DNA of 5,630 nucleotides. Source: Candidatus Coatesiibacteriota bacterium. Lineage in GTDB: Bacteria; RBG-13-66-14. This document shows positions 1 through 4,796 of the stretch, one piece after another; position 1 is the first letter of the stretch; the number at the start of each line of letters is the position of its first letter. The position numbers were made by a program, and so were the translations under genes. The stretch is taken from assembly GCA_030631385.1 (NCBI GenBank), contig DAOVLG010000150.1, positions 1 through 5,630 of the forward strand, given 5' to 3'. The notes below the pieces were generated by a model, which saw nothing but the letters and a program-made list of their open reading frames with translations, made no database searches and was not told the DNA's origin.

Positions 1-53
1 CTGACTGTACCAACTAAGCGGCTGCCGGCCAGACCTACGCAGGTTTTTTATAC
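1..53. other. Left edge, no assignable gene
   Basis: This short stretch lies between the window edge and the first terminator. In the plus strand one frame ends at a TAA at 15-17 and another at a TGA at 2-4. Either could be the tail of a plus-strand gene that shares the hairpin at 54-82, but too few codons are visible to tell. The minus strand has a faint resemblance to a tRNA D-arm, which I rejected. Nothing can be named here. Confidence 0.3.
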
Positions 54-82
54 AAAAAGGGGCCCTCTCGGGCCCCCTTTTT
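54..82. terminator. Bidirectional intrinsic terminator
   Basis: A GC-rich stem (59-65 with 70-76, perfect 7 bp, loop TCTC) has A residues on its left (54-58) and T residues on its right (78-82). In RNA it therefore gives a hairpin plus U-tract in both directions. It lies 11 bp beyond the stop of the minus-strand LysM gene and terminates that unit. In the other direction it could end a plus-strand gene arriving from outside the window. Confidence 0.88.
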
Positions 83-93
83 ATGATAGAAGA

Positions 94-582
94 TCAGTCG
101 AGCGGGATGTTGAGCTCCCAGCCGGGGAAGATCAGGTCAGGATCTTTGATGAGGTCTTTATTGACATCATAGATCCTGGGCCACTCGGCGCAACGCCGCC
201 AACCCCATACGTTCTCGGCGATCATCCACAGGCAGTCACCCTCGATGACGACGTAGGTGTCGTACTTCTTGGGCGGCTCGACGGGAATCTCGTACTTGCG
301 GGCCTCAGCGTTGATGTCCTGAATCTGCTTCTCGAGGTCGTTCAGACGAGCGCGAAGCTCCTCGTTCTCGGCCTCGACAGGCTCAGCCTTACCTTTCAGT
401 TCAGCAGCTTCGCTGTTGTACTTCTCGACGAGCTCCTCACGGCTCAGTCCGGTTGTCTCCTCGTCGGCATCCAATTCTGCCTTGATACGATCGGCTTCGG
501 CCTCAGAGAGTTCCACTTCTTCCTGAGCGAAGGCCGGGAGAACGAAGAGGAGAACCAGGAGGATCGGGAAGAATTTCTTCAT
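94..582 (-). CDS. Secreted coiled-coil protein with C-terminal LysM domain
   Basis: A 162-residue exported protein that probably binds cell-wall glycan. Residues 1-19 form a signal peptide (MKKFF, then a hydrophobic core, cleavage expected at AFA|QE). Residues about 20-97 are very rich in Glu, Ala, Lys and Leu and read as a helical coiled coil, best around ENEELRARLNDLEKQI. Residues 109-160 form one LysM domain: YVV-EGDCLW-IA at its start, a W-rich middle, and a DPDLIFPGWELNIP end typical of the LysM family. LysM domains bind N-acetylglucosamine-containing polymers such as peptidoglycan. The usual Thr of GDTLW is Cys117, and Cys131 lies nearby, so a disulfide is possible. An AGGAAGGGGGCGG stretch precedes the ATG by about 9 nt. 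The gene follows the lipoprotein gene by 75 nt and is probably co-transcribed with it. The exact role, for example as a wall-to-membrane spacer, is inference. Confidence 0.9.
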   Translation of the reverse strand: MKKFFPILLVLLFVLPAFAQEEVELSEAEADRIKAELDADEETTGLSREELVEKYNSEAAELKGKAEPVEAENEELRARLNDLEKQIQDINAEARKYEIPVEPPKKYDTYVVIEGDCLWMIAENVWGWRRCAEWPRIYDVNKDLIKDPDLIFPGWELNIPLD

Positions 583-657
583 AAGGACTTACCGCCCCCT
601 TCCTCTATACTTTTTGTTTGTTTTCGGTTAACTTTTTGAGGTGTAGGGTTCCCATTT

Positions 658-936
658 CTACTGGGAAGCCTCCCACTCCTCGTAAGCGGCCTTCTTGTCA
701 GCAAGGTTCTCTTTGGCCCTCTCGAGTTCCGCTTCCTTCTGCTCGACCCGGGCCTTGAGGCTCTCATTCTCATCCTCTGCATCGCTCAACCGCTTGTCGG
801 CAGACTCTTTGCCCGACTTAGCGTCGTCGTACTCCTTCAGCTCAGCATCGGAGTATCCGCAGCTGGTAATGAAGGGGAGGACTAGGAGGATGAAGGCGAA
901 GGCGAGAACCAGCCACCTCATGGACGATTTCCGCAT
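658..936 (-). CDS. Small coiled-coil lipoprotein
   Basis: A 92-residue predicted lipoprotein. An N-terminal MRKSSMR is followed by a hydrophobic stretch (about 8-22) and a lipobox, I-T-S-C, with the lipidated cysteine at residue 26. The mature part (about 66 residues) is almost entirely charged and helix-forming, with heptad-like spacing (DENESLKARVEQKEAELERA), so it should form a coiled coil. The residue after Cys is Gly, not Asp; under the E. coli Lol rule this favours outer-membrane sorting, if this organism uses that rule. I chose the ATG at 936 because a GGAGG lies 11 nt upstream. An in-frame GTG at 948 overlaps that SD and is less likely. Size and shape recall Lpp-like or cell-division accessory lipoproteins, but I see no family signature. 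It is first in a probable operon with the LysM protein, and both look like envelope components. Confidence 0.8.
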   Translation of the reverse strand: MRKSSMRWLVLAFAFILLVLPFITSCGYSDAELKEYDDAKSGKESADKRLSDAEDENESLKARVEQKEAELERAKENLADKKAAYEEWEASQ

Positions 937-1024
937 TCTTGACACCACCTCCGGTCTAAAGGGATCTGGGTTTTCTTGGGTGGAACTGTGCCAGGATACT
1001 CCCGAGGTACCCTGACCGTCGAAA

Positions 1025-1054
1025 CTTCACGTTGAGTAGTGAAGATCAATCTTC
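1025..1054 (-). repeat. Overlapping inverted repeats in the lipoprotein leader
   Basis: Two small dyads share an arm. CTTCAC (1025-1030) pairs with GTGAAG (1039-1044), and GAAGAT (1041-1046) pairs with ATCTTC (1049-1054, 2-nt loop). They cannot both form fully. They lie in the predicted 5' leader of the minus-strand lipoprotein gene. A perfect TATAAT on the minus strand at 1063-1068 is adjacent, but no -35 is found at a proper distance from it. The dyads could be an operator or a leader structure. Arms of 6 bp are short and this is weak evidence. Confidence 0.3.
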
Positions 1055-1112
1055 TTGCACAGATTATAGAGGGACCGCTGCCTGCAACTCCCCCGATGAA
1101 TTTGTAAACTAG

Positions 1113-1141
1113 ATGCTAACCGGGAGTTCTTTAAATGTCAA
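1113..1141 (-). promoter_or_regulatory. Sigma-70-type promoter for the lipoprotein/LysM pair
   Basis: Reading the minus strand, a perfect -35 TTGACA (1141-1136) is followed by a 17-nt spacer and a -10 TAGCAT (1118-1113, 4 of 6 consensus). Transcription should start near 1106, giving a leader of about 170 nt before the ATG at 936. A 7-bp inverted repeat, AACTCCC (1086-1092) and GGGAGTT (1122-1128), flanks the -10 and the start site and may be incidental. Confidence 0.55.
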
Positions 1142-1176
1142 GCTTTTTTGTAACTGGTTGTCCCTGCGGGACTAGA

Positions 1177-1557
1177 TCAGTATCCGGCGAGCTCGGAAAG
1201 GGAGGCGACAATCATCTTAGCCTCATCCTCGTCCACCCAACCGTCCACCACGGCGGATTCGACCCGCACCGTAACTTTCTCTACGAGCGCTGCGGGGGCC
1301 GCCGACGATACGCCCAACACCGCCAAACGGAGCACCACGGCGGAGGCAGATTCCTGGTAGCGGGCCCCTGCCAGAGACTCGACCAGTCGGGATCGGATCA
1401 CCTCCCCGATGAGTCGCTGCTGATGCCTGAATACCCCCAGGAGTATAAAAACGAAGGCACCCATCCCAATCAGGAGTGCAACGAGACGACCCAGGATGGA
1501 TTTACGGTGACGTCCGCGACCCCCGACAAAACGCGACTGTATATCGGTAATAAACAA
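1177..1557 (-). CDS. Hypothetical single-pass membrane protein
   Basis: An open frame of 126 codons that I do not recognise. The N-terminus is basic (RGRHRKS at about 14-20), followed by one strong membrane segment at about 25-43 (LVALLIGMGAFVFILLGVF). The positive-inside rule suggests the N-terminus is cytoplasmic. The remainder is a soluble tail of about 80 residues with amphipathic helices, ending in an acidic, helix-like stretch with GWVDEDEAK. Codon use is GC-rich at third positions over most of the length, which supports coding. The start is uncertain. The listed TTG is only 1 nt after a GAGG; an ATT two codons on has better spacing (7 nt) but is a rare start; the frame is open back to about 1581. 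A good promoter lies just upstream (1581-1610). No rho-independent terminator is clear after the stop, so read-through into the lipoprotein operon is possible. Confidence 0.6.
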   Translation of the reverse strand: MFITDIQSRFVGGRGRHRKSILGRLVALLIGMGAFVFILLGVFRHQQRLIGEVIRSRLVESLAGARYQESASAVVLRLAVLGVSSAAPAALVEKVTVRVESAVVDGWVDEDEAKMIVASLSELAGY

Positions 1558-1580
1558 ACCTCGGATACGTTTATACCTAG

Positions 1581-1610
1581 ATTATAACAGCTCAGACGGT
1601 GGGTAGGCAA
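1581..1610 (-). promoter_or_regulatory. Promoter of the membrane-protein gene
   Basis: On the minus strand, TTGCCT (1610-1605, 4 of 6) is separated by 18 nt from a perfect TATAAT (1586-1581). A start site near 1574 leaves a very short leader containing GAGG at 1562-1559. This supports the reality of the minus-strand gene at 1177-1557. Confidence 0.55.
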
Positions 1611-1623
1611 GACGCTGGGAGGG

Positions 1624-1652
1624 TTGTCAGGGTAACCGGAATGGTTTATCAT
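1624..1652 (+). promoter_or_regulatory. Promoter of ilvE
   Basis: TTGTCA (1624-1629, 5 of 6) is followed by a 17-nt spacer and TATCAT (1647-1652, 5 of 6). Transcription should begin near 1659, leaving about 37 nt before the ATG at 1696. A perfect 7-bp inverted repeat, AGGGTTG (1620-1626) and CAACCCT (1665-1671), brackets the promoter and could be regulatory. The -35 lies only 13 bp from the -35 of the divergent promoter. Confidence 0.6.
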
Positions 1653-1685
1653 GCCGGCGATGGTCAACCCTAACGTAAACGTGAC

Positions 1686-1690
1686 AGGAG
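1686..1690 (+). promoter_or_regulatory. Ribosome binding site deciding the ilvE start
   Basis: AGGAG lies 5 nt before the ATG at 1696. The in-frame ATG at 1651 has no such site and sits inside the predicted -10 box. The 15 codons between them are therefore very probably untranslated leader. Confidence 0.75.
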
Positions 1691-1695
1691 TACGG

Positions 1696-2748
1696 ATGGA
1701 TAAGCCACGCTACTACTTCTTGAATGATCGGCAGAAAGCGGAGCTGGATTTCCCGAGCCTCGGCTTCGACTACATCCGCTGCCCCTACCGCTTCGAGGCG
1801 GTGTTCGAGCACGGTATCTGGCGGGCGCGCGGGGTTATCGAGGACAGCGTGATGCACCTGCCCGAGGGCAGCCAGGCGCTACACTACGGACAGGAACTCT
1901 TCGAGGGGATGAAGGTCCAGAGCGGCGCGGACGGCAAGATTTACGCCTTCCGCCCCCTGGAGAACGCCCGGCGATTGAGCGAGGGCGCGCGTTACCTCAA
2001 AGGGCCGCCCGTGCCGGAGGACCTCTTCATCCGGGGCATCTGTGAGGTAACCCTGGCGAACCTCCCCTACCTGCCGCCCCACGGATCCGGGGCGGCGCTT
2101 TACGTGCGACCCTTCTACCTGGGGATAGGGGACAACGTGGGCGTCAAGCCGGCGAAGAGGTACGTCTTCCGGATCTTCGTCACCCCGGTGGGGCCGTACT
2201 TCAAGGGCGGATTCGGACCCGATCAGGGCAAGGCTTTCCGCGTATCGGAGTATGACCGGGCGGCGCCCAGGGGCACCGGGCACATCAAGGCCGGCGGCAA
2301 CTACGCGGCCAGCTTCATCGCCGGCCACGAGGCCAAGAGTCACGGCTTCGCCGAGGCGCTCTACCTCGATCCCGCCGAGAACATCTACATCGAGGAGATC
2401 GGCGCGGCCAACTTCCTCGGTCTCAAGGGGGACACCCTGATCACCCCGGAATCGGGCTCGATCCTGCCCTCGATCACCCGCCGCTCGATCATGCAGATCG
2501 CGGAAAAACTCTTCAAGTGGCCCACCGAGAACAGGAAGATCCCGCTCTCGGAGCTGGACGAGCTTGATGCCGCGGCCTGCTGCGGCACGGCGGCGGTGAT
2601 CGTCTGGGTGAAACAGATCGTCGGGTCCGGTAAGACATGGACCTTCCCCTTCGACGAACGCTGGCAGAGGCTCTACGACGAGCTGGTGGGCATCCAGACG
2701 GCGACCAGACCGGACCCCTTCGGCTGGCGCTACGAGATAAAAACGTGA
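1696..2748 (+). CDS. ilvE: Branched-chain amino acid aminotransferase (PLP fold type IV)
   Basis: A 350-residue cytoplasmic aminotransferase that interconverts leucine, isoleucine and valine with their 2-oxo acids, using 2-oxoglutarate/glutamate and pyridoxal phosphate. It is the last step of branched-chain synthesis or the first of breakdown. It matches the longer BCAT type found in eukaryotes and many bacteria: HYGQELFEGMK (63-73), FRP-ENARR (86-93), YVRPFYLG near 136-143, and VTPVGPYFKGG (162-172). The PLP lysine is Lys198 in GTGHIKAGGNYA. EEIGAANF (233-240) carries the glutamate (Glu234) expected to hold the PLP ring nitrogen. ILPSITRRS (256-264) and CGTAAV (296-301) fit the phosphate-binding and substrate segments. 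The 350-aa length is normal. No other ilv or leu gene is adjacent, and it appears to be monocistronic. Substrate preference within class IV is inferred from overall similarity; D-amino-acid transaminase or ADC lyase is less likely given the length and motifs. Confidence 0.93.
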   Translation: MDKPRYYFLNDRQKAELDFPSLGFDYIRCPYRFEAVFEHGIWRARGVIEDSVMHLPEGSQALHYGQELFEGMKVQSGADGKIYAFRPLENARRLSEGARYLKGPPVPEDLFIRGICEVTLANLPYLPPHGSGAALYVRPFYLGIGDNVGVKPAKRYVFRIFVTPVGPYFKGGFGPDQGKAFRVSEYDRAAPRGTGHIKAGGNYAASFIAGHEAKSHGFAEALYLDPAENIYIEEIGAANFLGLKGDTLITPESGSILPSITRRSIMQIAEKLFKWPTENRKIPLSELDELDAAACCGTAAVIVWVKQIVGSGKTWTFPFDERWQRLYDELVGIQTATRPDPFGWRYEIKT

Positions 2749-2766
2749 GCTTACCGGAGACCTTGA

Positions 2767-2804
2767 GTGAACCTGGCGGGTGGACCAAAGGTTCACCCTT
2801 TTCT
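2767..2804 (+). terminator. Possible terminator after ilvE
   Basis: GTGAACCT (2767-2774) pairs perfectly with AGGTTCAC (2789-2796) around a 14-nt loop, followed by CCTTTTCT. The stem is modest and the T-tract short and interrupted. It is well placed, 19 bp after the ilvE stop and upstream of the next promoter. Confidence 0.5.
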
Positions 2805-2817
2805 GTGCGTCTTGGGT

Positions 2818-2846
2818 TTGATACCTTTTCCCCCCTGTGTTACATT
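2818..2846 (+). promoter_or_regulatory. Extended -10 promoter of the response regulator
   Basis: TTGATA (2818-2823, 5 of 6) is followed by a 17-nt spacer and TACATT (2841-2846, 4 of 6), with a TG one base upstream of the -10 (2838-2839), the extended -10 signature. Predicted start is near 2853, giving a leader of about 31 nt. This is a housekeeping-type promoter, not a sigma-54 one. Confidence 0.6.
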
Positions 2847-2862
2847 CTTACCGTGATGTAAC
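2839..2862. promoter_or_regulatory. Operator-like inverted repeat over the -10 box
   Basis: GTTACAT (2839-2845) and ATGTAAC (2856-2862) are perfect inverted repeats with a 10-nt spacer, centres 17 bp apart. The left arm covers the -10 element and the right arm lies just after the predicted start site. That is where a dimeric repressor or an autoregulating response regulator would bind. The binding protein is unknown; a weak RNA hairpin is the alternative. Confidence 0.45.
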
Positions 2863-2883
2863 GATACGCCACAAGGGAGGACG

Positions 2884-4233
2884 ATGAAGATCCTGGTCGT
2901 TGACGACCACCAGCCGACCCTGGCCCTGCTCTCGGCGATCATCAAGAAGGGCGGTTACGAGCCGGTGGCGGTCAAGCAGGGCTCCGAGGCCCTGCAGATC
3001 ATCCGGGAGCAGGACATCGGCGTGGTTTTCACCGATCTGGTCATGCCCGGAATGGACGGCCTCACCCTACTCCGGGAGGCCAAGGCCGTGGATCAGGACC
3101 TACCGGTGATCATGATGACGGGCCAGGGGAGCGTGGAGACGGCCGTGGAGGCGATGCGCCGGGGCGCCGAGGATTACCTGTCCAAGCCGATCAAGCGCGG
3201 CGAGGTGCTGGTTCAGATCGAGCGGGCCCTGGAGAAGCAAAAGCTGCTCCAGGAGAACCGAGAGCTCAAAGTGGAGCTGGCCGACCGCTACACCTTCGAG
3301 ACCATCATCGGCAACTCGAAGAAGATGGAGGAAGTCTACAAACTCATCGCCAAGGTAGCGGCGGTGGATTCCACGGTGCTCATCGGGGGTGAGAACGGCA
3401 CCGGCAAGGACCTGGTCGCCAAGGCCATCCACTACAACTCCAAACGCAAGGACAAGCCCTTCGTAAAGATAGACTGCACCGCCCTGCCCGAGGGCCTTCT
3501 GGAGAGCGAGCTCTTCGGCTACAAGAAGGGGGCCTTCACCGGCGCCAACCGCGACAAGCCGGGCCGCGTAGAGAACGCCGACGGCGGAACACTTTTCCTG
3601 GACGAGATCTCCGACCTGGACCTGCCGCTCCAGGCCAAGGTCCTCCGCCTGATCCAGGAGCACCGCTTCGAGCGCCTGGGCGAGAACCAGGTGCGCGAGG
3701 TGGATATCCGCATCGTCGCCTCCACCAACCGCAACCTGGAAATAGAGATGGCCGAGGGGCGTTTCCGCCGCGACCTCTTCTACCGTCTCAACGTGGTGCC
3801 CATCGTCCTGCCGTCCCTGCGCGAGCGCGAGGGCGACGTGCTCTTGATCACCAAGGCGCTCCTGGAGCGCACCTGTCAACGCTACGGGCGCCGCCTGGAG
3901 GGGATCACCAAGGAGGCGATCGAGGTCCTGGAACGCTACCCCTGGCCGGGAAACGTGCGCGAGTTGGAGAACCTGATCGAACGCATAGTGGTCCTCACCG
4001 ACGGCGATACGGTCAACGTCACCCTGGAGAGCCTGCCGGAGAACATCCTCGCCGCCGAGGAGGGCTTCCTCGGGCACGCCGTGGCTCAGGGGCTCTCCCT
4101 GGATGAGCTCCAGCGGGAGTACATCAAGGCGGTCCTGGCCAGGACCAGCGGGCACAAGGCCGAGGCCGCCAACATCCTCGGAATCAACCGCAAGACGCTT
4201 CTGGAAAAACGCAAACGCTACAACCTGGATTGA
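2884..4233 (+). CDS. NtrC-family sigma-54-dependent response regulator
   Basis: A 449-residue cytoplasmic transcription activator with the full three-domain plan. The receiver (1-115) has the acidic pair Asp7/Asp8, phospho-acceptor Asp51 in FTDLVMP, Thr79 and Lys101 in SKP. A helical linker with QENRELKVEL (about 116-135) follows. The AAA+ domain (about 139-375) has Walker A GENGTGKD (169-176), an intact GAFTGA loop (216-221) that contacts sigma-54, Walker B TLFLDE (236-241), ASTNRNL (279-285) and the WPGNVREL sensor II segment (354-361). A Fis-type helix-turn-helix (about 408-447, KAEAANILGINRKTLLEK) binds enhancers. Phosphorylation by a partner kinase should drive ATP-dependent open-complex formation at -24/-12 promoters. 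GGAGG precedes the ATG by 3 nt. No kinase gene is in the window and no -24/-12 site was found, so its targets and signal are unknown. AtoC, ZraR and NtrC share this layout and cannot be separated here. Confidence 0.96.
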   Translation: MKILVVDDHQPTLALLSAIIKKGGYEPVAVKQGSEALQIIREQDIGVVFTDLVMPGMDGLTLLREAKAVDQDLPVIMMTGQGSVETAVEAMRRGAEDYLSKPIKRGEVLVQIERALEKQKLLQENRELKVELADRYTFETIIGNSKKMEEVYKLIAKVAAVDSTVLIGGENGTGKDLVAKAIHYNSKRKDKPFVKIDCTALPEGLLESELFGYKKGAFTGANRDKPGRVENADGGTLFLDEISDLDLPLQAKVLRLIQEHRFERLGENQVREVDIRIVASTNRNLEIEMAEGRFRRDLFYRLNVVPIVLPSLREREGDVLLITKALLERTCQRYGRRLEGITKEAIEVLERYPWPGNVRELENLIERIVVLTDGDTVNVTLESLPENILAAEEGFLGHAVAQGLSLDELQREYIKAVLARTSGHKAEAANILGINRKTLLEKRKRYNLD

Positions 4234-4366
4234 GGAGGACGACCAGGATACGGACTACGACTACGAACCTTGGGAATGGGAAGGTATCCTGCAGGACAGC
4301 CATGCCTTCGTTTGGCTCGATGCTGCATCAGACCACGTACTCTTCAAGTCCTGGCTCGATTGGTAA
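4232..4366 (+). other. Open frame behind the regulator, no standard start
   Basis: In the +1 frame relative to the regulator, 44 codons stay open from the stop overlap to a TAA at 4364-4366, 12 bp before the terminator hairpin. The encoded peptide would be acidic and aromatic (DQDTDYDYEPWEWEG, then a hydrophobic stretch ending SWLDW). Third positions are roughly two-thirds G or C. GAGGAGG (4232-4238) is a strong SD-like sequence directly at the regulator stop, but no ATG, GTG or TTG follows in this frame. The only near-cognate candidates are ACG at 4250 or ATT at 4229. It could be a small gene with an odd start, a +1 frameshift extension of the regulator at GAT-TGA-G, a decayed gene or chance. 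Confidence 0.25.
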
Positions 4367-4378
4367 CCTGAGATACCA

Positions 4379-4403
4379 AAGGACGGGTCCATGACCCGTC
4401 CTT
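4379..4403 (+). terminator. Terminator hairpin of the regulator unit
   Basis: AAGGACGGGTC (4379-4389) and GACCCGTCCTT (4393-4403) are perfect 11-bp arms around a 3-nt loop, followed by GTATTC. The stem is strong but the U-tract is poor, consisting mainly of the TT closing the arm. It ends the response regulator unit, including the open frame behind it. A minus-strand transcript would meet AA pairs before it and read TTGG after it. Confidence 0.65.
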
Positions 4404-4465
4404 GTATTCGGTTGGTTCGGATCTATCTGCTTATCACCAACCGGTGTGCATGGGAGCCGCTCCCA

Positions 4466-4491
4466 GTAGGGCGGGGCTTCTACGCCCCGCC
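4466..4491 (+). repeat. REP-like element 1
   Basis: A GTAG foot (4466-4469) is followed by a perfect hairpin, GGCGGGGC (4470-4477) with GCCCCGCC (4484-4491), loop TTCTAC. The GTAG tetranucleotide before a GC-rich hairpin is the signature of REP sequences mobilised by RAYT transposases. Confidence 0.65.
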
Positions 4492-4679
4492 GAGGTTACC
4501 CCACACCCCGGCCCGTGGGCGACTGCTCCTCCCCAAAGGGGTGAGGGGACATGAAGAAACGGGCCGACGTATGCGCATGAATAAACCGGAGCAACCAACC
4601 GGAGCGTGTACGCGGTGCCATCCCTTAGAGTAATTATCCCGTGGCGTCGCGAGGCCGGGATGCAACGCCCAGCGTTGCC

Positions 4680-4705
4680 GGGCCATCCTAAAGGTCGGCC
4701 CCTAC
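4680..4705 (-). repeat. REP-like element 2
   Basis: On the minus strand a GTAG foot (4705-4702) is followed by an imperfect hairpin, GGGCCGACC (4701-4693), loop TTTA, GGATGGCCC (4688-4680), with one mismatch and one G-T wobble. Same architecture as the other copies but a diverged stem. Confidence 0.55.
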
Positions 4706-4728
4706 GGTTCGGCCTTCGTTGTACGAAC

Positions 4729-4754
4729 GCAGGGGCGGCCCTCTGCGGCCGCCC
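4729..4754 (+). repeat. REP-like element 3, variant foot
   Basis: A GCAG foot (4729-4732; compare GTAG) is followed by a perfect 8-bp hairpin, GGGCGGCC (4733-4740) with GGCCGCCC (4747-4754), loop CTCTGC. It lies 3 bp from element 4 in opposite orientation, so the two form an inverted REPIN-like pair. Confidence 0.55.
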
Positions 4755-4757
4755 GCA

Positions 4758-4781
4758 GGCGAGGCAAAGCCCCGCCCCTAC
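4758..4781 (-). repeat. REP-like element 4
   Basis: On the minus strand a GTAG foot (4781-4778) leads into GGCGGGGC (4776-4769), loop TTT, GCCTCGCC (4765-4758), pairing throughout with one G-T wobble. Its GTAGGGGCGGGGCTT core is nearly identical to the start of element 1, on the opposite strand about 300 bp away. It sits 15 bp after the stop of the carboxypeptidase gene and may also act in 3'-end formation of that mRNA. Confidence 0.65.
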
Positions 4782-4796
4782 GCAATTCATCCGCGA

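Larger units (their letters stand above)
4404..4796. other. Non-coding intergenic block rich in palindromes
   Basis: About 390 bp separate the regulator terminator from the convergent carboxypeptidase gene. Reading frames are open on both strands, but they give low-complexity, Pro/Arg/Gly-rich translations with no recognisable domain and no RBS. Hairpins are dense instead: TGGGAGC/GCTCCCA (4451-4465), CCCC-AAA-GGGG with imperfect arms (4526-4546), GCAACGC/GCGTTGC with a CCA loop (4662-4678), and the four REP-like elements listed separately. A direct repeat AACCGGAGC occurs at 4584-4592 and 4597-4605. I read the block as an accumulation of dispersed intergenic repeats. Confidence 0.65.

Noticed and set aside
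1..32. Minus-strand resemblance to a tRNA D-arm (GCTTAGTTGGTACAG).
   Set aside because: The base at the U8 position is wrong, the D-stem does not pair fully, and no anticodon or T-arm is visible because the window ends.
960..1000. TGGCAC on the minus strand as a sigma-54 -24 element.
   Set aside because: No TTGC -12 element follows at the required spacing.
1160..1172. GTCCC-TGC-GGGAC hairpin just after the membrane-protein stop as a terminator.
   Set aside because: A stem of only 5 bp with a 3-nt loop and no T-tract in the minus-strand direction.
1135..1587. Plus-strand open frame of 150 codons.
   Set aside because: It lies antisense to the more plausible membrane-protein gene, has Cys/His/Arg-rich composition, no RBS and no domain.
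1879..2796. Long minus-strand open frame of 305 codons.
   Set aside because: Antisense shadow of ilvE caused by GC-rich codon structure; composition is Arg/Gly/Val-rich without motifs.
3100..4155. Long minus-strand open frame of 351 codons.
   Set aside because: Antisense shadow of the response regulator; no RBS and no recognisable domain.
4404..4796. Possible CRISPR array or structured ncRNA in the hairpin-rich block.
   Set aside because: There is no regular repeat-spacer periodicity; hairpins are short, independent and of REP type, and no known ncRNA motif is recognisable.
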